This document shows, piece after piece, positions 10,548 to 21,300 of a stretch of 64,000 bases of DNA. This DNA comes from Diadophis punctatus similis (Eukaryota; Chordata; Lepidosauria; Squamata; Dipsadidae). Numbering within the stretch: the stretch's first letter is position 1; each line of letters opens with the position of its first letter. The DNA lies in NCBI GenBank assembly GCA_023053685.1, contig JALIGW010000001.1, positions 159,688,547 to 159,752,546 on the forward strand, written 5' to 3'. The translations under genes and the position numbers were made by a program. The notes under the pieces are model-generated. The model did no database searches, was not told the origin of the DNA, and saw only the letters and a program-made list of their open reading frames with translations.

Positions 10548-12442
10548 TGTCTAAGAATGAAACCAGGACAAAATGTATGTAGGGTTTTATGGTATATAAA
10601 CTTTTCAGACAGAAATGGTCTGAAAATATACATTGCACATACAGTACATATACATATGTCATCTAATTATATATAAATAAAATTAAAATTAAATTAAAAG
10701 CAATTTTTAAGAAATGAAAAACACAACTACCTTAAAAATAGTTCTTTATTTGAATTTCTGTTGATATTTCCTATAAAATATCAAAATAATTCTATAAAAT
10801 TATCTATGCTTTCTTTGCAATTATACAAAGGGTAATAAAATCCCTTGAAGGTGTTTGGTTTCAAATCAGGCTTAAGAGATACATACTGGCTAGATTCATG
10901 GTTTCTTACAAACAGTTGGCTCAATTCACACAATGTATTCAACAATATGTCTTAGTTTAAAAGTTACACTGACTGGGTTTCAACAATATGTTTAACCAAA
11001 ATGAACAAAATAATATTTATACCTTAGCTTAAACTATCATGTCATACCATAAATATCAAGCAACATTTATAGCATAATTGCCTTTTGTAAACCTTCCCAT
11101 GGGACTTCCAACAAGCAAAGTCATTGGGGGAAACCAGATTCATTTAACGACCGCAGCAAAAAAGTCATAAAATCATGTGGTTGTAAGTGTAGGACTACCA
11201 ATGCTTTTATAGCAGTCCTTCTATTGATGGCAGAAAAAAGATACAAACTTTTTACATACAATATACTCGGGGAAACCCTTATAACTCTCTCCAAATGTGT
11301 ATTAATTTTTTTTTTTAAAAAAGCATTTTCTCAAGACTATTTTAAACAGATGAAAACAGCTCACTAAAATTGGAAAAATACTTTATTCAGGGCTAAAAGA
11401 ACCTTCATTCAAAACTGAATTCCCACCAGAAATTCCCTTTTTGCATTTTCAAAGTATTGCTGCACATTCTTGAAGCAAAAAAATGTTGAAACTTGACTTA
11501 GAAATTATATTTCAAATTCCAAGAAAAACTGCATGCATTTCAAATTCTAGCTTTGAGTTAGAAAAAGATGCTACAAGCTTTAAAATCCAAGATTGCACCG
11601 ACCAAGGAACAAATATAGGAAATTCTGACAATTGAGATCCGTCAGTGCCAACATGGGAGATCAATGCATGGAAGCAACTGCCATTTCTCCCTCTTTCTAA
11701 GAACAATGTGGCAGGGAGAAATGACTTCCACACTCAGCGCCCTTGGGGAGAAGAGAGTGAAATGGAGCAAATGGCATTTCCTCCAGTCAGGTCACGCCTT
11801 GAGCAAGAGCGTTAGAGAGTCCTGATCAGATCTGAGCCAGCCCCAGTAAGGAAAAACCCTGCAGGGCCTTTCTGAATATGGCAGAAGCCTTGACAAGTGA
11901 GCAAACTGTAGATATAAGTGCAGATCAGTGAGAAGAAGAGGAGGCGGCTGCAATGAGCAGGAAAAGCTGCTGCTACTACTGGTCTGGCTGCACTTGGAGG
12001 ATAACAGGGATTGAAGTTCAGGGATTTCCCCCTTGCTGCCCTTTCCAGAAGAAAAGAAATAAACCCAGAAAAGACATAAGCTTGCGCTCTCTAGAATTGT
12101 TGCTACAGCTATCAGGATTTCCAACCAGAACCGTTTTATAGAAGTTGCCTAAGTGGTACTGGATTTAGGAAAAGAAACCTACCCCGATCCTGCCTGTCAT
12201 CCGCATCCAGTTGCTGTGAGCATCGGATACCACCCTTAGCCAGCTGGTTCTATCTCTTGCCCCCACTTCGAAATGCAGGGAAAGTGTGCTTAATTCGCGT
12301 GCTTTTTGAAAGGCTCGGGCTTGGCAAAGATGCTATTGTGCGATTTCGTACCTAGACCAGTCTCGCTGCCCCCCCCAACCCCTCCCCCCGGTTTGCATCG
12401 CTCTGCTCCACTCCGACCAACCTGCCGTCCCGCCTCCGTTAC
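10548..12442. other. COMMD1: COMMD1 intron 1 (part), no exon seen
   Basis: The DNA downstream of the COMMD1 first-exon donor (minus strand) shows no further COMMD1 exon. A degraded 'tttaacgaccgcagcaaaaaa' fragment of the 25735-26365 family is at about 11140-11205. The rest is AT-rich. Exon 2 is presumably to the left of this window. Confidence 0.5.
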
Positions 12443-12634
12443 CTTGACGATTCCTTTCATTTTAGCCAGCAGAACTCCAAATTCCTGCGACGCCGTTTCC
12501 GGGTAAAGCTGCTCCCGCAGCAGCTCCTCCGTGATCTCTGTGTTGCCATAAAAGGTGGCTTGAGCGATACCATTTAGGAGCCCAAGTAAGGGCTTGGCAG
12601 GCTCAGGCAAGGGATGCTCCGCGGAAGCCGCCAT
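12443..12634 (-). CDS. COMMD1: COMMD1 first coding exon (copper metabolism MURR1 domain protein 1)
   Basis: The exon encodes the first 64 residues, starting MAASAEHPLPEP and ending AKMKGIVK, followed at once by a GT donor (gtaacg on the minus strand, 12438-12442). The helical N-domain signature, with LLGLLNGIAQATFYG, ITEELLREQLYP and EFGVLLAKMKGI, is characteristic of COMMD1, and the exon ends at the same residue as the human first exon. COMMD1 belongs to the Commander complex for endosomal recycling, regulates copper transporter traffic and limits NF-kB. The COMM domain itself (C-terminal) is in later exons outside the window. The ATG chosen lies in a YY1-like AAGATGGCGGC context; an upstream in-frame ATG at about 12697 lacks family support. 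The gene is divergent from CCT4. Confidence 0.93.
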
Positions 12635-12638
12635 CTTG
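12627..12638 (-). promoter_or_regulatory. YY1-type motif over the COMMD1 start codon
   Basis: The minus-strand sequence CAAGATGGCGGC matches the YY1 consensus and includes the ATG. This arrangement is common in CpG-type housekeeping promoters, where it sits just downstream of the transcription start. Confidence 0.55.
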
Positions 12639-12896
12639 TTTGAAGGAGCACAAATGGACCTGAAAAAGACTAGAGGATGGAAGCCGCGCGGGGACAAAAA
12701 CTCTTCCTTGGAAGGCGACCGCTCTTTCCTGGCGCCCCCTTTTGGTAACGGAAATGGAAAGCCGAGTTCCTTGTATGTATGGCATACGAGTTGTATGGCA
12801 TGTTTTTCTGACTTAGAAGCGTGCGAGTTTTTTTTTTACACACTTGCGTGCCGTTACTCATTAATCAGATTTATACAGATGTTTATCTCCTCTAGG

Positions 12897-13944
12897 ATTA
12901 TTATGCCTTGCACTTCTTCTTCTTCTTCTTCTTCTTTCTTCTTCTTCTTCTTATTATTATTATTTATTCACAAAAAATGTAATATACAGCAAACGAGATT
13001 TATATGCTGGATTTCGTATCACTATATCACAAGTCGAACACTTCCCAAGCGTCTAGGACTGTGTGATGTATTTTTGTATGATGCGTGCAGATCCAAGTAT
13101 GGTGGCCTTTTGCAACTGACAGATCGTGATTTTGTCAATGTTTATTGTTTTCAAATGCTGGTTAAGGTCTTTTGGCACAGCACCCAGTGTGCCGATTACC
13201 ACTGGGACCACCTGTACTGGTTTATGCCAGAGTCGTTGTAATTCGATTTTAAGGTCCTGATATCGGTTAAGTTTTTCTTGTTGTTTTTCATCAATTCGAC
13301 TGTCACCTGGTATGGCGACATCAATGATCCACACCTTTTTCTTTTCCACACTCGTGAAGTCTGGCGTATTATGTTCCAAAACCTTGTCAGTCTGAATTCA
13401 AAAGTCCCAAAGTATTTTGGCATGTTTGTTTTCAACTACTTTCTCAGGTTTATGATCCCACCAGTTCTTTACCACTGGTAGGTGGTAGTTGTGGCACAGG
13501 TTCCAATGAAGCATCTGGGCCACGTAGTTGTGCCTCTGTTTGTAGTCCGTCTGTGCTATTTTCTTGCAGCTGCTGAGGGTATGATCAATTGTTTTATCAG
13601 CTTCCTTGCAAAGTCTGCATTTTGGGTCATCAGCTGATTTTTCGATCTTGGCTTTGATTGCATTTGTTCTAATTGCTTGCTCCTGGGCTGCAAGAATCAA
13701 GCCTTCTGTCTCCTTCTTCAGTGTTCCATTAGTGAGCCATAACCAGATCTTCTCCTTATCAACTTTTCCTTCAATCTTGTTGAGGAATTGCCCATGCAAG
13801 GCTTTATTGCGCCAACTGTCGGCTCTAGTTTGCATTGCAGTTTTCCTATACTGATTCTTTGTCTGCTGCACTTTCAGAAGCTTCCGGTTGTTTACTCCAA
13901 TCAATGCAGGTTCTTTACTTTCTTTGACGTATTCTGCCAATGCA

Positions 13945-13990
<46 letters not shown>

Positions 13991-14010
13991 ATTATTATTA
14001 TGCCTTGCAC
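12897..14010 (-). mobile_element. R4/Dong-type LINE 3' fragment with 17-bp target duplication
   Basis: The minus strand encodes the C-terminal part of a LINE with a restriction-like endonuclease. It contains a CRLC…H…C zinc knuckle, the block 'KILWDF', then a 'TPD' and 'IIDVAIPGD' segment followed by a K. This order (CCHC, PD, D, K) is that of the R2/R4/NeSL group. A frameshift near 13390 separates the two halves. The insert is bounded by attattatgccttgcac at 12897-12913 and 13994-14010, a 17-bp direct repeat. AAC/AAT repeats lie at the 5' side and AAT/AAG repeats at the 3' side. Dong elements are known to target TAA repeats. Confidence 0.8.
13053..13960 (-). pseudogene. R4/Dong reverse-transcriptase C-terminus and endonuclease, frameshifted
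   Basis: Two overlapping reading frames cover this remnant. 13398-13940 encodes a thumb-like region ('LHGQFLNKIEGKVDKEKIW', 'LILAAQEQAIRTN') and the CCHC knuckle. 13053-13379 encodes the endonuclease-like core 'WIIDVAIPGDSRIDEKQQEK' and 'PVVIGTLGAVP'. The reverse transcriptase core with its YxDD box is absent (5' truncation), so the copy cannot be autonomous. Confidence 0.75.
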
Positions 14011-14073
14011 ATATAAATATTGTACAGTCCAGTTTGTCTAGCATTTTTCGATGAAAACATAGGTATATGTTGT

Positions 14074-15304
14074 ACTAGCTAAATACCCGTGCTCCACTAC
14101 AGAACTATGTGATCGGGCTTGGTAAATCCACACTTAGAGCTTGAAAATTAATGAGTAGTTACGATCCGGCCTCTCCTCTCCCCTTCTCTCCACATGCTTG
14201 CCCCACAGAAGCCTCTCCTCTCCTATCCCCCTTCTCTCCCCCAGGCTGGCCCCATTGATCCTCTCCTCTCCCCTTCTCTCCCTCAGGCTTGCCCCAGAGG
14301 CCTCTCCTCTCCTCTTTCTCTTCCTCAGGCTGGCCCCATTGATCCTCTCCTCTCTCCCTCAGGCTTGCCCCATTGATCCTCTCCTCTCCCCTTCTCTCCC
14401 TCAGGCTTGCCCCACAGAGGCCTATCCTACCCTATTCCCCTTCTCTCCCTGAGCCTTGCCCCACAGAAACTTCTATCCTATCCCCTTCTCTCCCTCAGCC
14501 TTGCCCCACAGAACCCTCCCCATCCTATCCCCTTCTCTCCCTCAGCCTTGCCCCACAGAAGCCTCTCCTATGCGGTTCTCTGCAGTGTTATTTTCAGGTT
14601 GGGAGGGGGAGTAGGTCTAACTAATTAGCATCAGAGCGTGTTAATAATACTTTTTAACAGCTGGTCTACTGACTTGGGGATGAGTTTGACGATACTTGTG
14701 TGCAGCTTACCCTGTGTTTTCCTAATCTCATGACCTACAGATCTTTACAAAAGATCTGTAAATCTTTTTCTGCGCCTTTTGCTTCTTTTCCCTTTAACGA
14801 TAGACGGAACAGATTCGTCTGAACTGAGGAGGAAAATAAGGGGGGGGGGAATCTGCCTCTGCCTACCAGCATCCATCCCTATTCATCTGGCTAGCATCCT
14901 GTCAGTGTGTGAGAGTTGAGGGGTGTTTGGAAACTCAAACAGCTGTGTGAGCAAGGAGACAGAAAGGAGCCTGGCCATGGCTTAGCTCAATTGTTCTGTA
15001 GTAAAGCTGCTTGCTGCTGTGAAAGTAAAAGTGAAAGTGAAACGCCTTTCCTCTGCTTGTGTTTTGCATTTGGAACAGATTTATTTTCAGGTGGGGAGGG
15101 GGAGTAGAATTCCTTAGCATCAGAGCGTGTTAATAATAATATAGGAAATACTAATGCTCTGATGGTCATTTTGAAAAATCCTTTCTTAGTGAGCACCTAG
15201 AAGGAAGAGGAACATAAGTGCCAAATTTCAAATTTGTAGGCGTTACAGTTCTGGAGACTTCGTGATTATGGCATGAATGGTTTTTGCTTTTATATATATA
15301 TAGA
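14074..15304. repeat. Unclassified repeat region with an internal direct duplication
   Basis: It begins at 'ctagctaaatacccgtgctcc' and ends near 'gcttttatatatatatagat', a border pair I recognise as recurrent in vertebrate repeats but cannot assign. A block of about 65 bp, containing 'ttattttcaggt-gggagggggagtag' and 'agcatcagagcgtgttaataat', occurs at 14589-14650 and again at 15080-15140. No coding capacity is supported. Confidence 0.5.
14165..14575 (+). repeat. CT-rich minisatellite, ~45-50 bp unit
   Basis: Eight to nine imperfect units of the form 'ccttctctccctcaggcttg' plus 'ccccacagaagcctctcct' alternate with a 'ggccccattgatcctctc' variant. The reverse complement of the same unit ('ggcaagcctgagggagagaag') appears in FAM161A intron DNA near 42277-42305. 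Confidence 0.85.
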
Positions 15305-15389
15305 TAACTATTATCCCTCTTACCTTCTTTACCATACCCTTTTATTGGTATTTTTATTATTACTCTGTTGCTTTGCATGTACACTGAGA

Positions 15390-15880
15390 GATTCTATATC
15401 AGAGACAAATTCTTTGGAAAAAGTTCAGAGAAGAGCAACTAAGATGATCAAAAGCCTGGACTGGAGACTAAACCATATGAAGAACAGCTGCAGGTTTTGG
15501 GTTTGGCTAGTCTAAAGAAAAGAATTAGGGGTGACAGGATAGCAGTATTTCAGTATTTGAGGGGCTGCTACAAAGAAGAGGGGGTCAAATTATTCTCCAA
15601 AGCACCAGAGGGCAGGACAAGAAGCAATGGCTGGAAACTAATCAAAGAGAAAAGCAACCTGGAATTAAGGAGAAACTTCCTAACAGTGAGGACAATTAAC
15701 CAGTGGAACAGCTTGCTTTCAGAAATCGTGGGCGCTCCATCACTGGATGTTTTTAAGAAGAGACTAGACAGTCACTTGTCTGAGATTGTATAGATTCTTC
15801 TGCTTGAGCAGGGAGCTGGACTAGAAGACCTTCAAGATCCCGTTCTGTTCTGTTCTATTCTATTCTATTCCCTTGTCTCT
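15390..15880 (+). mobile_element. CR1 LINE, 5'-truncated, 3' end intact
   Basis: It encodes the end of the CR1 reverse-transcriptase ORF: 'EKVQRRATKMIKSLDWRL', a frameshift near 15480, then 'LGLASLKKRIRGDRIAVF' through 'VGAPSLDVFKKRLDSHL', with a stop at 15791-15793. A short 3' UTR ('ggactagaagaccttcaaga') follows, with the diagnostic ATTCT/GTTCT microsatellite tail. Confidence 0.9.
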
Positions 15881-15922
15881 CTAATCACACTTGACCAAAT
15901 AAAAGTGTAGTGTAATGTATAG

Positions 15923-16221
15923 CAGTGATGGCGAACCTTTTTGGCACCGAGTGCCCAAATCGGAATGTGCGTGCATGCATGTGCATGTGCTGGAGCACTG
16001 GAAACCCGAAGACCAGCTGGACTATTTTCAAACCGTTTTTCAGACCATTTTCAGACCTGTTTTTTGGCCGTTTTCAGGTGCCCCAGCACCTGCGAAGACC
16101 AGCTGGCAGGCACGCATGTGCACGCTGGAAACCAGAAGAGCAGCTGGTGACGGCGCATGTGCCCACAGAGAGGAATCTATGTGCCACCTCTGGCACACGT
16201 GCCATAGGTTTGCCATCATGG
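15923..16221 (+). mobile_element. Non-autonomous hAT element ('cagtgatggcgaacc' family)
   Basis: It runs from CAGTGATGGCGAACCT to 'aggtttgccatcatgg'. The flanks atgtatag (15915-15922) and gtgtatag (16222-16229) match at 7 of 8 bases. The interior differs from the copies at 1114-1971, with 'ttttcagacc' repeats, so this is a subfamily. Confidence 0.85.
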
Positions 16222-16229
16222 GTGTATAG

Positions 16230-16572
16230 TATAGTATTCTACAGTATAGTACTCTACTAACATAAAATCATGGAGGTTTTTTGTGAAGAGCAATTTAATT
16301 TCAATCCCTTTATTCATCAGTTTATAATTATTTGAAAATGCTCCTGAACAGAATTCTCTCACTTTACCCTTGCTTTGGAGATAAAAGAATCATTTTTAAA
16401 AAACATCTCCTTTGGCATATGAAGCTGGGATGAAAAGAATGGTGAAAAGGATCTAAATACTTTTTCTAGTATAATTTTGTAATATTAAAATGAATTGGTA
16501 CATTAAGTTGCAACAATTCTGAAATGAATAATTCTTTCAGCCCATGGCAATAAAATAAAATATGCATTTGAT
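16230..16572. other. No gene seen
   Basis: AT-rich spacer between two hAT elements, with a 'tatagtatagtattctac' stutter at its left edge. Confidence 0.4.
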
Positions 16573-16643
16573 AAGTAAAATAAAGTGACCAGATTTTTTT
16601 TTTAAGCGGGACGGGGGGGGGGGCGCCTGGGCGCCGCCATTTG

Positions 16644-16693
16644 TTTTGCCCTCTGCGCATGCGCAGAACGCTGCGCATGCGCAGAGGGCAAAA
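16644..16693. promoter_or_regulatory. Paired palindromic NRF1-type motifs in a hAT element
   Basis: TGCGCATGCGCA occurs twice as the core of 23-bp inverted arms (16644-16666 and 16671-16693) separated by aacg. This is the NRF1 consensus palindrome. A second pair in the same arrangement is inside the unrelated hAT element at 61335-62435 (about 62299-62343). Function is not shown. Confidence 0.55.
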
Positions 16694-17250
16694 CAGCAAA
16701 TGTCGGCGTCCAGGTGGGGGGGGAGGTGGGAGGCCTTTCCTCGCCTCCCGCCTCCCCTTCGGGAGCCGGCAGCCCTTCGGGAGCCCGCCTCCCCTTCGGG
16801 AGGCCTTTCCTCGCCTCCTGCCTCCCCTTCGGGAGCTGCCCTGGGGCCGGACTGGCAAGCAACGAACGGGAGGCGGGAGACAGGGAAAGGAGGCAGCCGG
16901 CAGCTTACCTGCTCCAGGCATCCAAGCGCCGCGGTCTCCCGGTCGCCCGCCCGGCCCCAAGGCAACGGCGGCAGCGAGGCGACGGGGGGAAGGAAGGGGA
17001 GGGGGACGAGGAAGGGCTGTTTGCGCCGCCGGAGGGGCCGCTCGTGAGCTCAAAGCGGCGACGGCTCCTCGTCCCTCACCCCTCCCAACAGCAGCATCCC
17101 AACAGCAGCGGCGCCTCCGAGGGCAGGGCTAGGGGTGGGGCGGGGGAAGGAGAGGAGGAGCAGCCCCCCTTCCCCCTCTCCCCAGCAGGCAGCCGCCTCG
17201 CTGAAATTCCGCACGACTTGCTTCCGGTACCTCTCTTTTGCTTCCCCTTT

Positions 17251-17384
17251 TAAGGTGACCAGACGTCCCGCTGTTTTGGCATTCTTTTCAAAAAAGCGGG
17301 ACTTTTTGAAAAGAATGCGGGACGCGGGACACACGCTTGAAAAGCGTGTCTGTCCCGCCAAAAGCGGGACGTCTGGTCACCTTA
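17251..17384. mobile_element. Small palindromic hAT MITE nested in 16581-17384
   Basis: The near-perfect inverted ends 'taaggtgaccagacgtcccg' and 'cgggacgtctggtcacctta' enclose further inverted pieces ('cattcttttcaaaaa'/'tttttgaaaagaatg'), so the whole can fold as a hairpin. It shares its right end with the outer element. Confidence 0.75.
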
Positions 17385-17440
17385 AAGTAAAACAAAGATG
17401 TTTTACAGTTAACAATTTGTGGGATACAGAAATTTCCCAA

Positions 17441-17575
17441 GCTGCTGTGGCCTATAGGTAGAGCTCTTGCCTCACAATCAGGAGGTTGTGAGTTCAATCC
17501 TAAGTAGAGGCAGGGTCTCCTGCTTGGGCAGGGGATTGGACTAGATGACCTGTAAGGTCTCTGTTAATCTGTAAT
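17441..17575 (+). mobile_element. tRNA-headed SINE with CR1-like tail
   Basis: The left half 'gtggcctataggtagagctc' with 'ggttgtgagttcaatcc' resembles tRNA A and B boxes. The right half 'gggcaggggattggactaga' with 'gacctgtaaggtctct' is the CR1 3' end. This fusion is the usual design of a SINE that borrows CR1 machinery. Confidence 0.7.
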
Positions 17576-17579
17576 ATTG

Positions 17580-18396
17580 ATTTGCTTGCTGAAGTTATGC
17601 AACATTTGTTGCTTTTAAAAGTATTCTCATTTGAAAAGTTATGCTGATTTCTTAAAAACTGGTTCTTAAATCTCATTTAGCTCTACCAGTCTGTATTTGT
17701 ATGCAGATTTACTTTGAAATCCCACTCATTTTATATCGGATTATTTTCAAGCGAAAGAAAACAAAATTGCAGAATAAATGTGTGGATTTTCCCCTCTATT
17801 TTGTTCTTTGCAATTTGCAACATTTGATTTTCTCTAATTAATATTTATCAATGATTATAAATTCAATAATTTAGCTTCCATTACCGCCTACAATATTCTC
17901 CTTCCTTTTAGCAAGACTCTTCTTCCTTTTCGCGGTAGTTACATTGATGTTTCCAATTATATTTCGCGCCAACAGAAGAGAATTCAGCATTCAGACTGTT
18001 GAGCAATTAAGAATGACTGCAGCCTGTGGCTTTTGATGCCTATCTTATTCGCCGTTTGGTATTATTGTCCTAATTAAAATAGTTCGGCTTCAGCCTCTGG
18101 AAGACATTTATGCACACAGGCGAAATTTATTCTTTTTCGGAGAACGCTACTTGAAAAAAACGTTCACGCTTTCCTGTGTTTATTGAAAACCAGGCACTTA
18201 CAAAGGCAGCTCTCTACGGAGCGTCATTCTCAGCGACGGCCTGAGGAACCGTTGAAAGGCCCTTCTCCCAACTGGTGCCGCGCGCGTTCTGGAAGCTTCG
18301 GGTCGGCGTTGGGGAAGCGTTGGTGGCACAGGTTCCAGGACTGGGGGAAAAGAATCCATCTCCATCGGAGGACTGAGCTGGCATCCGGGCGCAAAC
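17580..18396 (+). promoter_or_regulatory. CCT4: CCT4 upstream/promoter region and 5' UTR
   Basis: AT-rich up to about 18180, then GC content and CpG rise sharply (18215-18420), as in housekeeping promoters. No clear TATA box. The transcription start is not visible; it is probably within the CpG-rich 200 bp before the ATG at 18397. Confidence 0.5.
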
Positions 18397-21300
18397 ATGC
18401 CGGAGAACGCAAGCATAAAAGGGGCCTTTCTGAATGCGGCCGCAGGGAACCGCAACTCTGGCGGCAATCGCAGGTCTTACCAGGATAAAGATAAGCCCGC
18501 TCAGATCCGCTTCAGCAACATTTCTGCGGGGAAAGGTGATGGCTGGGACATCCCACTGTCTTTATAGGGAAGGGGGTGGAGGGGAGGATGAGTGGACCGC
18601 TCCGTTGACATCTGGCGGGCTCGGGCAGGGGCTCCCGGTCGGTAAAAAAAAACCAGACCACACCCTCGGCCCTCCGCTTCTTTTGTTGGGATGAACAGAG
18701 TCTTGTTGAAGATAAAGAGGGCCGAGCAGTATAAAGCTTTGCTGTTTATAACCCTGTTGTTTTTTCTGTATTTTTTTTAAATGAAAGGGAAGAAGATGCA
18801 TTCGTTGTAAAGGAACGATTTCTATTATCCTCCCTATTCTTTTTCCACTTTTAGAAAGTGTAATGGATGTCATTATACTGAAGGTTTCCAGTGTGATTTG
18901 AAATAAAAGATAAACCTTTTTATACAAGAAAATCTTTCTTGGTCAGATTGAACAGCACAGTAAAACCATAATGTGATCGCTTTGATTAGAGGTTAAGATT
19001 GAGGTCAGCATCTGTAAGCGGAAAAGGCTTGGGGGAACAAACCTGAGGATTCTTCCAGAAGTGATGGCTTGCCTATGACTTGTTAGATTCTTGGATCCTC
19101 CTCAGGGTGATGCTGAACCACAGATGATGTCAGATTGAAAAAATAAAACTGAAGATCAAAAGCAAATTCATATGGGGAGAATGAACCTTTAAACAGATTT
19201 CAGTTATTTTAGTGTTCACATTGAATATAATTTGCATGTTGGTGTCAGATAACATTTGCTTTTAAGTAATATAATATATAATTACATTTAAATGGTGCTC
19301 TCACTATCCAAAATATAATTAATATATAAGACAGCATTATAAAATAACATTTTACTTTTACTGTTGCTATTTTTCGTGTAGTATTGGTTTGCTTTCTATA
19401 CACAGTTATTGAGTCCATGCATTATACAAAAGCAGGATTTGTTCCACTTTAGTTTGCTACATGAATAAGCTATGACAGCTGGTCCATACAATCAATATGC
19501 AAGCCACTTTCAAATATTTTATGGGTTACTATACTTTGAAAAACTGGGACACGGTGGCTCAGTGGCTAAGACACTGAGCTTTTTGATCGAAAGGTCGGCA
19601 GTTAAGCGGTTTGAATGCCTAGTGCAGCGTAATGGGGTGAGCTCCTGTTACTTGTCCCAGCTTCTGCCAACCTAGCAGTTTGAAAGCACGTAAAAAATGC
19701 AAGTAGAAAAATAGGGACCACCTTTGGTGGGAAGGTAACAGTGTTCTGTGCACCTTTGGCGTTTAGTCATGCAGGCCACATGACCACGGAGACGTCTTCG
19801 GACAGCGCTGGCTCTTCAGCTTTGAAACGGAGATGAGCACCGCCCCCTAGAATCGGGAACGACTAGCACATATGTGCGAGCGAAACCTTTACCTTTATAC
19901 TTTGAAAATTTGGCATGCATATTGTGAGTTTTCATTTTTGGCCCATGTGATGTGACTTAAAGAAGTTGGAATTTATTTAGCAAACCATAATTAAACAAGC
20001 AATGGCTTAATAACATGAATCAGTTTATTGTATTTTTGTGGAAGCTGATATTTTAAACATTCTAAAGGATTTAGTGTCGAATTTATTATACTATTTGTGG
20101 TTACCCAATGTCTTTTGGAGTGGGCACCCATAACAAATCCAATAAATGAAATTACACTTGAAGTAAACTTCTTTGGATATATAAAATTTATTTTCATCTC
20201 TATTTTAGCGGTTGCGGATGCTGTCAGGACAAGTCTTGGGCCAAAAGGAATGGATAAAATGGTGAGTTTTGAGCTTGGGTTCTGTGTGTGTATGTGTGTA
20301 GTTTTTTGCTTATAATAAGGCTATGCAGAGCATTTGAAAGATGTTTTGCAGAATGCATTAGCAGAAACAAAACATTTTGGAATCAGTAAATTAACTGTTC
20401 CCAGGAAGGCTTGATGAACTACCTCAAAGGCTTTTACCAATTGTCTTCACATGCATTCATAGACAGCATTTCTGCTGGACCAAAAACTAAGGAACTCTGC
20501 ATGTGCAGACACTCAGAGGAACTCTTTGATACAGCCATGTCAAATTTTCCTGATGATGCAGCTTTTATTGATATTTTCTTCAGCTTTTATTGATATTCTC
20601 TGTACACTCATGGTAGTGTACTTTCAAATACTTTGCAGAGGCTTGATAGTAATTGAGTTCCCATGTGTTAGATCCATTGAAAGTTGATATGAAGTTGCTG
20701 AATATTCATATATGTTTTCAGAAGTAATAAAGGGAAGGGCTTAGAATAACCTAGTAAAATAAGATTTTGTGCAGCTATTCTAATTCATGTAACTACATGC
20801 GCCTTAAAAAGTTAAAGGGAGCGTTGTGAGAACAAAGGGATAGAAATAAGTCTTATTTGGCATGTACCATATTTTTAAAAAGAACTGCCAATGAATCTTT
20901 GGCAGATGATTTTTTCATTAAATAAAATGAAAGGATTGTACTTTCATTCAAACTCAAGTACACTTTGCCATTCAAGAAATGAATGGTAAGGCAAGCATAA
21001 GAAGGTGAATGGGAGACAAGCGTAGAGGGCAGTGTCAAGCTGCCCAGCTAATTTAACAAGGCAAACAATCAGGACGTGGCAGGAGGAGAATCTATGAGAT
21101 AGGGACAGCTTAATAAAGAATGGGCACTGAAACATCAAAGGCTAAATTATCAGGGTGATGCCATTCCTTAGTGTCTGTTGAATCTAACATTGAAATTATT
21201 AAAAATAATTCCAAGCTAAAATATTCTAAGCTACATAAATTTCATGAGGTTTCATGCTCTTGAAATTTCCTTGGATGCAGTAGTGCCCGCCTGTGAACAT

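Larger units (their letters stand above)
16581..17384. mobile_element. hAT-like element, 804 bp, GC-rich cargo, perfect 8-bp duplication
   Basis: The termini are 'taaagtgaccagatt' and 'acgtctggtcacctta'. aagtaaaa is present on both sides (16573-16580 and 17385-17392). The interior is strongly GC-rich with tandem 'cccttcgggagg' blocks. Long ORFs on both strands here are biased Arg/Pro/Gly strings and are not called. A complete 134-bp copy of the same terminal family is embedded at 17251-17384, so the outer unit looks like left end + cargo + small MITE. Confidence 0.8.

Noticed and set aside
1..12442. Search for COMMD1 exon 2
   Set aside because: No minus-strand exon with COMM-domain residues was found; the exon is probably outside the window.
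12594..13241. 215-codon plus-strand ORF opposite COMMD1 exon 1
   Set aside because: It runs across the antisense of a conserved exon, a TTC repeat and the R4 LINE; no coherent protein.
14165..14575. Possible CRISPR-like array
   Set aside because: Units are contiguous imperfect repeats without unique spacers, in a vertebrate genome; it is a minisatellite.
16466..17361. Several 100-195 codon ORFs in the GC-rich block
   Set aside because: GC-rich transposon interior opens many frames; amino-acid content is Arg/Pro/Gly-biased and no domain is seen.
18183..18694. ORFs around CCT4 exon 1 in other frames
   Set aside because: Shadows of the CpG-rich promoter and first exon; the CCT4 frame from 18397 is supported by family similarity and phase.
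20411..20593. 60-codon ORF in CCT4 intron 2 that looks protein-like
   Set aside because: No recognised domain, no matching splice sites in frame with CCT4, and a small internal duplication at its end.
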